Below are positions 19,101-27,487 of a DNA stretch of 64,000 nucleotides, one piece after another (position 1 is the stretch's first letter; each line of letters starts with the position of its first letter). Source of the stretch: Shewanella baltica (GTDB lineage Bacteria; Pseudomonadota; Gammaproteobacteria; Enterobacterales; Shewanellaceae); assembly GCF_900456975.1 (NCBI RefSeq), contig NZ_UGYM01000002.1, positions 310,001-374,000 of the forward strand, given 5' to 3'. A program made the translations under genes and the position numbers. The notes under the pieces are model-generated. The model saw only the letters and a list, made by a program, of their open reading frames with translations. It was not told where the DNA came from and did no database searches.

Positions 19101-19846
19101 CTGCGCTGCGTGAGCAAGGACGAATTTTTGGTGTCGACTTAACTGCCTTCTACGATGTATTAGCCGATATCGACCGTCGCATCGCGTCCCAAAGTGCGCG
19201 TATTACCCGCGAAGTGGGTGAAGAGTTATTCCTTGAGGGCGTGTCTGAATCGGCGGTACGTATTCGTTCGCGCATCAGCGAGTTAGAGTTCTGGCCTGAG
19301 CTTGAGCAGTTCGTCAAAGCCTTTAAACATTGGAAAGCCGATGGCTTTAATGGCTTGCCCGATGAGGATTACACCAACAGCATGCGCCGCGCCTTAGACA
19401 TTATCGGCCGCGCCGCGTTAACTGGGGGCATCTCTAAGTTGCTGGAAATCGAGCTGCGCCTTAAAGAAGGTAACAGCGACTTAATTATCCGCACCGACAG
19501 ACAGCTTAACGAATCCTCAAGCCATGGTATGGCGTATCTGATTTTGTGTAAGTTCCTGTTGGCATTCACGCGCTTGCTGCGTGGCCGCGCCGATGTGACC
19601 ATTCACTGGCCAATTGATGAGTTGGGCACTTTGCACCATACCAACGTGAAGAAGATTTTCGACGCCTGCGAAAATAACAATATTTGTGTGCTGGGCGCCT
19701 TCCCGAACCCTGAGTCTGAGGTGCTGAACTTGTTCGCCAACCGTTACATTATCAACAAACAAACTAAGAAGTTGCAGGTGGTAAAACCTAAGGTCAACCC
19801 AATAGCAGACATGTTGAACAAGCGTTTGTCGAAGGAGGCCATCTAA
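16172..19846 (+). CDS. SMC/MukB-like ATPase of a Wadjet (JetC/MksB)-type condensin
   Basis: A 1224-residue SMC-family ATPase. Walker A is at residues 30-38 (GTNASGKTT). Very long charged coiled coils fill roughly 240-960, with a central hinge-like region. Near the C-terminus come a signature-like segment (ESSSHGMAYLILCKFLLAF) and Walker B (VTIHWPIDELGTL). The absence of nuclease motifs, the MukB-like topology and the three downstream partners point to the JetC/MksB subunit of a Wadjet/MksBEFG complex, which extrudes and cleaves small circular DNA. AAGGA precedes the ATG, and the stop overlaps the next start by one base. A housekeeping MukB is a less likely alternative because the fourth gene is a TOPRIM protein. 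Confidence 0.85.
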   Translation: MASLIRIVLIDTHLPGVVELALNGHTNICGTNASGKTTLQRLVPVFYGEYPSRVVPSTRDSFERWYLPHDSSYIIYEYQKADGLLYQAVLASAGDGKGVNYRFIAKGFELSDYIKSQNGDTILCHTMAELGRDLKRAGIATTNLLNTREYRAIIQNDRTLLSTGSNRSELRGYARQFALCEDEHSLRHIEKLAKAVHSKEGKMETVKSMIAAILEEDGVNPPSSRLNPQRVEAWIRESQLIQGFEVIRPEFEKLEQEFNQLLSAELRLSSLSRGYRNDETLEADRQDIQQTLSKELNLKLRLLDDEWKEQRDELNLDLSAAKGDVAKCEYELDAIEDQHSAFLDANIEQAKADLEMLPNWRTDVENLSERHKLQTEKHQDIEAAYNARRSKIGEQLNRELEGLHSDQDKQREARDKQREVARTDIDALELQWRNQMDAGKASFSEQEYQFKLTAAELKLRVDGVTYTEEEKLSLAIFDERIHRADEEQESCNAKVERLSSDERKLRAKRDQANEALRIATLRVNERQTALDELHHMLFPQSHTLLEFLRKEAQGWEQSLGKVIAPELLHRTDLHPSLVTESSEAFFGVHLDLKAIDVPEYAASEQELRIRLSKAEEAHTSAQEMQAEAESQLVAINGELDNLSRELTFARTAYKNSRDDLRRLFDEKRSEQDKINKALSDRKAHAGQRLTQLDGELKQLKHQHELWLEEQKEQALEARMEKQAYWQEVIGALDNQLGQIKATIEGRRESAKIEQKACETWYKNELKSRGVDEDNILKLKQQIRELETQISRAEQRRSDVLRFDDWYQHTWLARKPKLQTQLADVKRAVSEIDQQLKAKTLDVKTRRQQLETERKASDAAQVEASENLTKLRAVMRKLAELKLPTNNEEAQGSLGERLRQGEDLLLKRDYLMGSVKQYVEHFDSVIASKSGSGLAETWERAREESSFINDKGIRLLDYRKLVPQLEQLLNVIVPQSITALREQGRIFGVDLTAFYDVLADIDRRIASQSARITREVGEELFLEGVSESAVRIRSRISELEFWPELEQFVKAFKHWKADGFNGLPDEDYTNSMRRALDIIGRAALTGGISKLLEIELRLKEGNSDLIIRTDRQLNESSSHGMAYLILCKFLLAFTRLLRGRADVTIHWPIDELGTLHHTNVKKIFDACENNNICVLGAFPNPESEVLNLFANRYIINKQTKKLQVVKPKVNPIADMLNKRLSKEAI

Positions 19847-20499
19847 TGAGTGATGCAACCCAAACCGTATTAGTTGGCACTGGCGCTTTGATTGAGCTGT
19901 TACTCAAGGGCGAGTTTATTTGCCGCACCACCAATGAAGAAGGCTGGCGCGCCCTTAAAAATAGTAGCACCCGCGAGCGGGTCGAAGCCTATTTAAACCA
20001 GATTAACCGTACCGTGGCGTCCGCCGCCGAAGGTGATGTGTTCTTCTGCGGTTATTTGCAGCTCGGCGATAGCGAACGCAAAGTGATTTCATCGCAGTTT
20101 AAAGATATCTGTCAGGCATTGATCCCGCTGGTGGAATGGCTGGTATTAGTGCAAGAAGCTAGTGGTCAAGATGCGCCACTGAGCGAAGGCGCGCCCGTGC
20201 GTTTGACTGAGCTGCAAAGTCGCATCGAAGACACGCCGGCGTTTCGTGAACAGCTAGCCAAGCTCAGCCAATATCGTTTATTTGGCTCGACCAGTACCAA
20301 CAGCGATGCGCAAATCAAGTTAGTCTTCAAACGCTTAGTCGAACTCGGCTATTTAGTACGCCCCAATGCGGAGAAGCAAATCTATATCGCCACGGGCAAG
20401 CTGGATTATTTGTATGAAGTCATTCGGTTTATCGACGAAACCGAAGGCCTAAGCCTAGAAGCGCAGGCAGAAACGGCGACTCAGCGGGACTTAATCTAA
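19846..20499 (+). CDS. MksE/JetB-like accessory subunit
   Basis: A soluble 217-residue protein translationally coupled to the SMC gene (TAATG). Its size and predicted winged-helix character (SNSDAQIKLVFKRLVELGYLVRPN with a following beta hairpin) match the MukE/MksE/JetB class, which binds the kleisin and the SMC head. No enzymatic motif is visible. The call depends chiefly on size, operon position and the partners, since this subunit class diverges strongly in sequence. Confidence 0.75.
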   Translation: MSDATQTVLVGTGALIELLLKGEFICRTTNEEGWRALKNSSTRERVEAYLNQINRTVASAAEGDVFFCGYLQLGDSERKVISSQFKDICQALIPLVEWLVLVQEASGQDAPLSEGAPVRLTELQSRIEDTPAFREQLAKLSQYRLFGSTSTNSDAQIKLVFKRLVELGYLVRPNAEKQIYIATGKLDYLYEVIRFIDETEGLSLEAQAETATQRDLI

Positions 20500-20547
20500 T
20501 GTTGGCACGATTAAACCTAGGTAAAAGCTGCGACCAAGGAGGCCGTG

Positions 20548-21768
20548 ATGAGCAGTAACTTACATCAGGCGGGGGTTAAGCTGCTCAAGCAGTTAGGTCG
20601 CCATGCTGACATCATTATGGACGCCTATTTGGCGGGTTCTCTTAACGAGGATGCCCACGATCCAAGCGTGGTTGAAAAGCTCAAACAGGCCGGCATTTTG
20701 TGGCGGCCAGAGCCAGATCAGGAGCTGCGGCTTAAGCGTTCTGTTCGTGCCTTGCTCGAAGAAGGTTTAAGTGACGAGCGTAATCGCCAAATCGACTCTA
20801 ACGTCGGCTCGGCTCTCGCGACCATTAAAACCTTGGCCGACCATTACAAAGAAGCCCGTCACAGCTCAGATTACAGCGCTGCTGAAGCCTATTTGTCGGA
20901 TTTGAGCGAGCATGTTTATAGCTTTGCCGACAGTCTGCGTTATTCGATTCGTGTGCTCTGGGGCCGGATCAATAACGAGTTCGGTTATGTCGGTACGATC
21001 AACGCAAAGATCCGCGAAAACGAATTAGCCCAAAGCCAAGTCTCTGAATTGCTTAATGGCTTAGAGATGTTCCAGTTTAGTGAGCTTGGCGAAATCGCCG
21101 GCGATATCCGAGAGCTGCGCAAACTCTTAGTGACGACTTTGCAAGAAACCATGAGCGACTGCGCCCAGGAACTGAGCGTAGTGCAGGGGCGTTTACTCGA
21201 ACTCTTAGGTCGCTTTAGGCAAATCCGTGGCCGTACCCGTTTGCTTAAGGGCTGGTTACTCTACACTGACTTGCATCCGGATTATCGTCCTGCGGACCAT
21301 GTATCCCACAAGGAAATTCCGAGTCTATTCAATCGCGCCGAAATCTTGCTCGCGCCTGCTGCGGTAGATGTGCACAACGCCAGCCAAGAGTTGGAGTTGA
21401 TGGGCATAGTCGCGCATATCAAGGCCATCAGCCGTCATCCTGTGATTGAAGCGGTACGTGAGCGAGATGCGTCCGTGTCACTCACCCAAAGTGAAGATTT
21501 TGATGTGCCGGATAATCCACTTAAACAGGCGGTGGATGAGTATTTTGTCGATGTAATTGAGTCTGGCCTGCGCCAATCTGCGCTGGAATATCTGGTGGAT
21601 AAGGCATTGCCTTGGGAAGCCGAGAGCTGGATTTATCAAGTGATTGGCGGCTACGAAGGCCTACCCGATGAACACAAAGCTTACTTTGAGCTTGAGCCAT
21701 TAGGTGAGCCGCATCCCATCTATAGCGGTAACTTTATCATTCGCGATGTTGAGTTATGGCTCGCCTAG
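20548..21768 (+). CDS. Kleisin-like subunit (MksF/JetA type)
   Basis: A 406-residue largely helical protein. The N-terminal third looks like a winged-helix domain (VVEKLKQAGILWRPEP...ELRLKRSVRALLEEGL) and the middle is a long helical bundle (ELAQSQVSELLNGLEMFQFSEL, LLVTTLQETMSDC), as in MukF/MksF/JetA kleisins. It closes the SMC ring. AAGGAGG at 20536-20542 sits 5 bases before the ATG at 20548; a GTG three bases earlier is too close. It overlaps the TOPRIM gene by 13 bases. The function is inferred from operon and size. Confidence 0.75.
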   Translation: MSSNLHQAGVKLLKQLGRHADIIMDAYLAGSLNEDAHDPSVVEKLKQAGILWRPEPDQELRLKRSVRALLEEGLSDERNRQIDSNVGSALATIKTLADHYKEARHSSDYSAAEAYLSDLSEHVYSFADSLRYSIRVLWGRINNEFGYVGTINAKIRENELAQSQVSELLNGLEMFQFSELGEIAGDIRELRKLLVTTLQETMSDCAQELSVVQGRLLELLGRFRQIRGRTRLLKGWLLYTDLHPDYRPADHVSHKEIPSLFNRAEILLAPAAVDVHNASQELELMGIVAHIKAISRHPVIEAVRERDASVSLTQSEDFDVPDNPLKQAVDEYFVDVIESGLRQSALEYLVDKALPWEAESWIYQVIGGYEGLPDEHKAYFELEPLGEPHPIYSGNFIIRDVELWLA

Positions 21769-22628
21769 GCCAGCAACAACTGCAGCTGTTGGAGAAGGCT
21801 TTTATTAAGCGTTCTCCAAAGGTTAAGCTCACGGCTAACTGGCGCGCGATTTACCGCGAGTTAGAAGTGGGTGAGTTAGACGAGTCTGAAAAGCATTTGT
21901 GCTTTGCGCCCCGAGATTTTGATCTGTTAAGGCAAGGCGTGTTGGCGCTAATGGGACTTGATCTCCGGGATCTGGATTTCAACGTCGATCGCATGGCGAT
22001 GTCCGCCAAAAGTCATAATGAGAAGCTAGCCAAGATCCGCCCAGAAGCCGAGTATGTGTTACTCAAGTTTCTGGGCTTTCAATCGCCACCTGTTGCAATA
22101 TCCGCTTTATCCTCGCTGCGTATTTCTTTGGATGAAGCACAAAAGCATTGCCGTGAACTTCATGTCGCAGCCATCTTAGTGGTTGAAAACTTGGATGTGT
22201 TTGATGTTATCCATCAAGCGCGTTTACCTGAGGATCTAACGAACCTCATGGTTATTTACCGTGGCAGCGGTCATCATTCACCGCTTGGTGTGCGGCATTT
22301 TTTGCAAGCTATGGCAGGCGAGCTGCCGATTATCGCCTTTACCGACTTAGATCCCGCAGGGCTGCAAATCGCCCATACCTTAATGGGGGTGACCCATTGC
22401 CTTGTGCCGCAACTTGCGCTGACGGCTGCTGCCGAGTTGTTGGGCATTGGGCAAATTAATTCAACCTATGATTTCGACAAGCAAGCGAAACAGACCAAAT
22501 ATCTTCAGCATGCCGATTTAAAGCGTTGGCAAGAATTAGCTTTTTGGTTAACTCAACACAGTATTAGCATCAAACAGCAACACCTGCTAGCTCACGGGCT
22601 TGAACTAGTGTTAGTGCCATATATTTAG
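21756..22628 (+). CDS. TOPRIM-domain protein, JetD/MksG-like nuclease subunit
   Basis: A 290-residue protein starting inside the kleisin gene. The C-terminal half has a TOPRIM fold signature: a conserved glutamate in ILVVENLDVF near residue 146 and the acidic DLDPAG motif near 198, the pair that binds the metal. In Wadjet systems JetD is the TOPRIM nuclease that cuts closed circular DNA. Canonical JetD is nearer 390 residues, so the N-terminal arm here is shorter. The TOPRIM motifs are seen; the plasmid-cleaving role is inferred from family and context. Confidence 0.82.
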   Translation: MARLGQQQLQLLEKAFIKRSPKVKLTANWRAIYRELEVGELDESEKHLCFAPRDFDLLRQGVLALMGLDLRDLDFNVDRMAMSAKSHNEKLAKIRPEAEYVLLKFLGFQSPPVAISALSSLRISLDEAQKHCRELHVAAILVVENLDVFDVIHQARLPEDLTNLMVIYRGSGHHSPLGVRHFLQAMAGELPIIAFTDLDPAGLQIAHTLMGVTHCLVPQLALTAAAELLGIGQINSTYDFDKQAKQTKYLQHADLKRWQELAFWLTQHSISIKQQHLLAHGLELVLVPYI

Positions 22629-23029
22629 CCATCACGCATGCCATCTCTCTGCGTTAGTGTAATTATCTAGTTTTAAATTCTTTTATAAGTTTAATTTTAG
22701 TCATTAAGACTGAGGTTGATTTTCTAATTGTTTTTAATATGTTTGCATTGTGATTTATTGGTTTTCATTCTGTTTAAATATGCTGTTTTAAATAAGTCTT
22801 TAGTCTGCTCATTGATTGAGCATAATTATTATTTGTCATTTAAAATCAATTTATTACTAATTTTCCGTGATGCGGTTAGCTTAATTTAAGATGAAAAAGT
22901 GAAATTTATTCATTGAATTAACGGCTAGCATGTTTCACTATCCCCTGCCTAAGCCAAAAATGGATTGGCAATTGTGCTCATCATGGAAGATGAATAACAA
23001 AAAACTACATTTCTGGGGAAACCACAAGC
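22629..23029. other. AT-rich gap between the SMC operon and the symporter
   Basis: About 400 bases rich in A and T with no supportable gene. A small hairpin (GCTCA / TGAGC) lies near 22807-22821. It probably holds the symporter promoter. Confidence 0.5.
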
Positions 23030-24274
23030 ATGATGAAATCACTTTCGACGCGGATCTTTATAGGTCTGTTTGCGGGTCTTATTTTCGGCACAATAGTGCA
23101 GTACTTCTTAAACGATATCGGCTTCTTCTCGGACAATTTGGTCGAGCTTGCTGGCGGCGTTGGCACTATGTTCGTCAATATGATCATGATGCTAGTCGTG
23201 CCATTAGTGTTTGTGAGTATTGTTTGTGGTGTCTGTGAGCTGCAAGATCTCAAAAGTTTTGGCCGTTTAGGCGGTAAGACCTTCGGTTTCTATATCATCA
23301 ATACCTTTGTCGCGATCGCGACGGCATTATTAGTCGTGCTGTTACTCGACCCTGGTAAAGGTGTCGATATGAGCAGTACAGACGGCCTGGCGATTACTGC
23401 GACTGAGCTGCCAAGTTTGATGGCACTGGTGATCGACATAGTCCCACGTAACCCTGTAGCGGCCTTTATGTCGGGCAATATGCTGCAAGTGATCTTTATG
23501 GCTTTAATGCTTGGTGGCGTGATTAAGTCACTCGGTGAGCATGTCGCTGGCGCAGTGCATGGTTTTCAAACCGCGAATAAAATCATGATGAAGCTGATTT
23601 CTGTGGTGATGAGCCTAGCGCCCTACGGTGTATTTGCCTTGATGTTCAAGCTCGGCGCGACCTTAGATGCTGGCGTGTTTATGAGCGTAGTTGAGTACAT
23701 GGTGCTGATCCTCGCGCTGCTACTACTGTGGATTTTTGTGGTTTACCCAATGGCGGTGGGCATATTTACCCCAATTTCGGCCAAAACCTTCCGCGAGAAG
23801 ACCCAAGAGCAAGTGTTGTTTTCACTGTCGACCGCAAGCTCGAATGCGACGATTCCTGTGACTATGCGTACCTTAACCGAAAAGTTAGGTGTGAATCGCG
23901 CGGTAGCTGGCTTTGGGGTGCCGCTCGGCGCGACCATGAACATGGGCGGCGTGGCGATTTACATCACTATCGCGATTTTCTTTGTCGCTAACGCCTTTGG
24001 TATGCCTATCACCTCTGATCAATTGCCTTCGCTGTTATTTAGCATCTTCCTGCTCTCTGTCGGTGCAGGCGGTGTGCCCGGCGGCGGCATGGTAATGATA
24101 GGCGTGTTAATCCATCAAATGGGTTTACCGATAGAAGCCTTCGCCATAGTCGCGGCGTTAGATCGCATTATCGATATGGTGCTGACCTCTTGTAACGTGG
24201 TAGGTGATGCTGCGGTATTGACCATAGTGGACCAAACCGAAAAAGTGCATCAGGTTGAACTAGCGAAGAGCTAA
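23030..24274 (+). CDS. DAACS-family dicarboxylate/amino acid:cation symporter
   Basis: A 414-residue inner-membrane transporter of the glutamate/C4-dicarboxylate symporter family. Eight or more hydrophobic segments are visible, with the re-entrant serine-rich STASSNATIP loop, a GATMNMGG motif and the helix-8 NVVGDAAV segment. The family usually has NMDGT; here the sodium-ligand Asp is Gly. Substrate is not determinable. GGGGAAACC upstream may be the ribosome site; ATG codons at 23030 and 23033 are both possible. A strong terminator follows. Confidence 0.88.
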   Translation: MMKSLSTRIFIGLFAGLIFGTIVQYFLNDIGFFSDNLVELAGGVGTMFVNMIMMLVVPLVFVSIVCGVCELQDLKSFGRLGGKTFGFYIINTFVAIATALLVVLLLDPGKGVDMSSTDGLAITATELPSLMALVIDIVPRNPVAAFMSGNMLQVIFMALMLGGVIKSLGEHVAGAVHGFQTANKIMMKLISVVMSLAPYGVFALMFKLGATLDAGVFMSVVEYMVLILALLLLWIFVVYPMAVGIFTPISAKTFREKTQEQVLFSLSTASSNATIPVTMRTLTEKLGVNRAVAGFGVPLGATMNMGGVAIYITIAIFFVANAFGMPITSDQLPSLLFSIFLLSVGAGGVPGGGMVMIGVLIHQMGLPIEAFAIVAALDRIIDMVLTSCNVVGDAAVLTIVDQTEKVHQVELAKS

Positions 24275-24304
24275 TCTGGACGTTAAGTCATATGCTATAA
24301 AAAC

Positions 24305-24333
24305 AAAAAGCCACTGTCATCAGTGGCTTTTTT
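24305..24333. terminator. Bidirectional rho-independent terminator
   Basis: An AAAAGCCACTG / CAGTGGCTTTT stem with a 4-base loop and a T6 run on the plus strand. It lies between the symporter gene and the convergent secreted-protein gene, so it can serve both. Confidence 0.9.
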
Positions 24334-24368
24334 GTTCATATTGTTCTATTAAATGCTGGCTGAGAAGC

Positions 24369-24839
24369 CTACTGGACACAATCTTGTTTGAGCTTAGCCA
24401 CAGCATCGGCAAAGCCTACGGCGACTAAGTCTGAACTAGTATATTTACTAGAGCGAAAAGATACCGCTTCAAGGTGTAATTTTTGAGATTGGAGCTCACC
24501 TAAACTTCCCCATAGATCTGGGTTGGCTGTGCCCCCGCTGCTGAAATTCATCAGTGAGCCAGTGCCATGCAATTTCAGCTTAGCCTGTTCGCCACTGGTA
24601 ATGATGAGTACGCTAGGATCACCATTAAATGCGAAGGATTCCGACATAGTGACATTGATGCTAGGTTGCAGATCTCCAACGGAACAGGCCAAGGTTAATT
24701 TGAGATTTTTATCGATAAAATCGATGCTATGACTCTTCAGTGGTATTCCTTCTGCGTTTAGAGTTGAGGCCAAATCTTCCTTGGCATGGGCGTAGCCAAT
24801 ATGGCTGACGAGCATGAGAGCCAGTAACTGTGTTTTCAC
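24369..24839 (-). CDS. Secreted hypothetical protein
   Basis: A 156-residue protein with a typical signal peptide (MKTQLLALMLVSHIGYAHA, cleaved before KED). The mature part is beta-rich and holds two cysteines, one in LACSVG and one at the end (QDCVQ), that could form a disulfide in the periplasm. No family is recognised. The GTG start at 24839 is supported by AAGG 7 bases upstream. Monocistronic between two terminators. Confidence 0.75.
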   Translation of the reverse strand: MKTQLLALMLVSHIGYAHAKEDLASTLNAEGIPLKSHSIDFIDKNLKLTLACSVGDLQPSINVTMSESFAFNGDPSVLIITSGEQAKLKLHGTGSLMNFSSGGTANPDLWGSLGELQSQKLHLEAVSFRSSKYTSSDLVAVGFADAVAKLKQDCVQ

Positions 24840-25289
24840 TTTACTACCTTGCGCTTACAGTAATGTTTACTTACGAATGGATGCGTTAGTGACGAGTTTG
24901 TCAAAAGGGTGGCGATTATAGAGTTTTTTGACACTTTTGGGTAAGTATTTTAATAGATTTAAACCGTATGACTGATATCTAAATATTTAACGCAACAAGT
25001 TGAAAGAATAGACATTACAAATAGCCGTATTAAGATTTAAATGAGTGCTGATTAACGAGTCAATAAGGTGAAATTAAGTTGGGATGTGTTGAATCAGTCA
25101 CGCGTTAAATAATGGGGAAATGTTTCTATTAAGCTTGCTTTACGGTTTGACTTTGTTAAAAGCCACTCAAAAGAGTGGCTTTTTAATTTAGCAGAAACGA
25201 ATGAAACGTTATCTTCGTTTAGGTTTTGCTCTCAAAACCTTCCACAGCGTTAACACCGTGATCGCTCCACTTACTAAGGCTCGAACTTG
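24840..25289. other. Intergenic region with an isolated plus-strand terminator
   Basis: 450 bases between two minus-strand genes. AT-rich, with no open frame worth calling. The hairpin at 25158-25184 has its T run on the plus strand although no plus-strand gene precedes it; see findings. Confidence 0.5.
25158..25184. terminator. Rho-independent terminator hairpin
   Basis: AAAAGCCACTC / GAGTGGCTTTTT with an AAAA loop. It has a T5 run on the plus strand and T4 on the minus strand, so it may end yqhA transcripts from the right or an unannotated plus-strand transcript. Confidence 0.75.
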
Positions 25290-25784
25290 CTACTTACCAG
25301 CGCGGGTCATTTTGTCTAAATAGCCCATGGCAAAGGCTGACAACACAAAGGTGATGTGGATTAATAGGTACCACATGATTTTATCGTTATCGATATTCTT
25401 CACATCCATAAAGATTTTCAGCAGATGAATGGATGAAATCGCCACAATAGAAGCGGCGACTTTGTTTTTTAATGAGCCAGAATCTAACTTACCGAGCCAA
25501 CTGAGCTTCTCACTGTCTTCGCCCACATCTAATTGTGACACGAAGTTTTCATAGCCAGAAAACATCACCATCACGATAAGGCCACCCACTAGGGTTATAT
25601 CAATCAGCGATAGGGTGACCAGCACCAGATCGACTTCGGTTATCTCAAAAATAATCGGTAGAATATGGAAGATCTCTTGGAAGAATTTAATGCCTAAACC
25701 GATTAGGACTAGGCTTAGTCCCAAGTAAATCGGCGCCATAATCCAGCGAGATGCATACATCAATTTTTCAAATATTTGTTCCAT
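25290..25784 (-). CDS. yqhA: YqhA family (UPF0114) inner membrane protein
   Basis: A 164-residue protein with four hydrophobic segments: [57 protein letters not shown] and [20 protein letters not shown]. The opening ([19 protein letters not shown]) and the family length match UPF0114/TIGR00645 YqhA, whose function is unknown. It lies just outside the repeat-bounded accessory block and keeps the base composition of core genes. Confidence 0.9.
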
Positions 25785-25907
25785 ATGGAGTAAACCCTTA
25801 GTGGTTAAAGCGTAAAAATCGAATCTATGATGCTAAAACAATAACATACTGGGTTAAAGCCGCGCTATCGGCGGATAGTTTTTCAATTCGATAATGGTAT
25901 GAAACTC

Positions 25908-26112
25908 TTTATGCGGCCTTGCGGCCGAGGTGGATCAAAGTCGTGGGGCTTCACCCCACACCCGACCAAGGAGGGCTGCTCGTCCTATCCTCCTTGGATG
26001 CTCCATGACGCCCCTAGCGAAGTTACATGCATTGATTAGTGGCTTCGTGCTTATTCGAAAATCGCTAACGCTTCCGATGGTACATCCTGTACCCCGAAAG
26101 CTAGCTCGGCAT
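25908..26112 (+). repeat. Multi-hairpin dispersed repeat, copy 1, left part
   Basis: First part of a ~285 bp repeat whose second copy is inverted at 30542-30825. It contains successive stems: GCGGCC/GGCCG at the start, GTGGGG/CCCCAC, a perfect 9-bp stem at 25966-25974 with 25989-25997 (CCAAGGAGG / CCTCCTTGG), GGTAC/GTACC at 26079-26093, and the left arm GGCAT (26108-26112) of a last stem. Stems are kept while their bases differ from copy 2. Short open frames across it are not credible genes. Confidence 0.85.
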
Positions 26113-26126
26113 ATATGGACCCATCC

Positions 26127-26377
26127 GGTTTGCAAGACATTCGATAGCGATTTTGAGAAGAGTTCATTGCACCCATATATTCGGCCTGTTATTGAGGTAT
26201 GCCTCTGGCCCTGATGGATATCTGCTTCTACTGTCCTTATCATCCTTGCGGCTTCATTATGAGCCTATACCGAGCTAAGGTTTTCAGTAGATCAGTCTGA
26301 CTGTCTCATCATCAATTCAAGTGTCTTAGCAACTTGCTGGTTGGTTAATTATTAACGTTTATTGAATCTATTCAGCA
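26127..26377 (-). ncRNA. Candidate bridge-RNA region of the IS110-family element
   Basis: About 250 non-coding bases between the transposase stop and the element's distal end. IS110-family elements encode a structured bridge RNA in a non-coding end; in IS1111-type elements it is on the side downstream of the recombinase. The position fits, but I have not shown a fold or target-binding loops. Confidence 0.35.
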
Positions 26378-27394
26378 CTATACTGGAAGTCGATATTCTT
26401 CGTCATGCGCCGCGATAACCCATGCCATTCTCGCGAGTTTATTGGCGACGGCTACACAGGCTCGGTTAAAACCTCGGCGTTCTGCTAACTGGATTGCCCA
26501 GCAACTAAATTTATCCTGTTTATGACAACTGTGCTGTAACACAGCTCTGGCGCCGTGGATGAACAGGGTACGTAAGTAAGCATTTCCCCGCTTGCTTATT
26601 CCAAGGAGGTTATCTTTACCTCCACTGCTGTGTTGCTTGGGAACCAAGCCACACCAAGCTGAAAAGTGTCTACCATTACTGAAATCTTTACCATCACCTG
26701 CGGCGGCATAAAAGGCGGTAGCGGTGACTGGACCAATACCTGGGATAGTTTCTAAACGCTGGCAAATCACATTGTTCTTAGTTTCAGTGAGCACTTGAAC
26801 GTCACAACCCTTAAGCCGTTTTTCTATATCACTAAACTCTTCATATAACTGATAAAAAATGGCCCGACCTTTGGTAGTCAGCGCATTGGTTTCATCCGCT
26901 AAAATATCTGGAAACTGTACTTTAAAAGCCGATTTACTTTTGGTTATCACAATGCCGTATTCCGCTAACATCCCTCTGACTTGATTGATTAAGGCGGTTG
27001 ATTGTTTAGTTAATCGTTCGCGCATGCGGTGGAGCAGTTGCACATCTTGCTGCTCAACGCTTTTGGGTTTTACAAACCGCATGTTGGGTCGCTGCGCAGC
27101 TTCAGCGATGGCTAGCGCATCGTTGTAGTCATTTTTATTACCTTGCCGAAAAGGCACCACAAATTGAGGTGCGATTAGCTTGACGTTATGGCCCAACAGC
27201 TCAAATTCTCTGGCCCAGTAATTTGCTCCACCACAGGCTTCCATCACAATCAGACACGGCTCAATTTGAGCAAGAAAGGAAAGTAAGTCCTTGCGTCTAA
27301 GCATTTTCTTTTTGATTAACTTGCCTGCTTTATCGACACCAACAGCATGAAAAACAGACTTTGCGATATCTAAACCAATTGTAGTAATCTTCAT
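26378..27394 (-). CDS. IS110-family transposase (DEDD recombinase)
   Basis: A 338-residue recombinase with an N-terminal RuvC-like DEDD domain: GLDIAKSVFHAVGVD (Asp8), VMEACGGANYW (Glu), and KNDYNDALAIAEAA carrying the paired Asp. The C-terminal Transposase_20 domain has ETIPGIGPVTATAFYAAAGD and the catalytic-serine region (WCGLVPKQHSSGGKDNLLGISKRGN). Full length and intact, so probably active. It starts at the ATG at 27394 close to the element end. Confidence 0.93.
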   Translation of the reverse strand: MKITTIGLDIAKSVFHAVGVDKAGKLIKKKMLRRKDLLSFLAQIEPCLIVMEACGGANYWAREFELLGHNVKLIAPQFVVPFRQGNKNDYNDALAIAEAAQRPNMRFVKPKSVEQQDVQLLHRMRERLTKQSTALINQVRGMLAEYGIVITKSKSAFKVQFPDILADETNALTTKGRAIFYQLYEEFSDIEKRLKGCDVQVLTETKNNVICQRLETIPGIGPVTATAFYAAAGDGKDFSNGRHFSAWCGLVPKQHSSGGKDNLLGISKRGNAYLRTLFIHGARAVLQHSCHKQDKFSCWAIQLAERRGFNRACVAVANKLARMAWVIAAHDEEYRLPV

Positions 27395-27487
27395 AAGTGG
27401 ACCCGTCCTCTTTCTGATGAGTTTTAGCGACTACATCGTGGCCCACTGTGAGGCCGATTAAAAGTGGATGGGTCCATTCCATTATCC

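Larger units (their letters stand above)
26113..27487. mobile_element. IS110-family insertion sequence (IS1111-like), inserted in a repeat hairpin
   Basis: The element splits copy 1 of the dispersed repeat; the exact ends lie between the arms GGCAT (26108-26112) and ATGCC (27488-27492). Subterminal inverted repeats TGGACCCATCC (26116-26126) and GGATGGGTCCA (27466-27476) are perfect over 11 bp. There is no obvious target duplication, as is usual for IS110. The transposase leaves a long non-coding end downstream (26127-26377) and a short one upstream, the arrangement of the IS1111 group. The boundaries are within a few bases. Confidence 0.88.

Noticed and set aside
22930..23238. A 102-residue frame overlapping the symporter start
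   Set aside because: It is mostly the symporter gene read in another frame.
25930..26243. Two open frames on opposite strands across the left part of the first repeat
   Set aside because: They read through hairpin stems of a non-coding repeat, run into the insertion sequence, and the matching frames are not preserved in the second copy.
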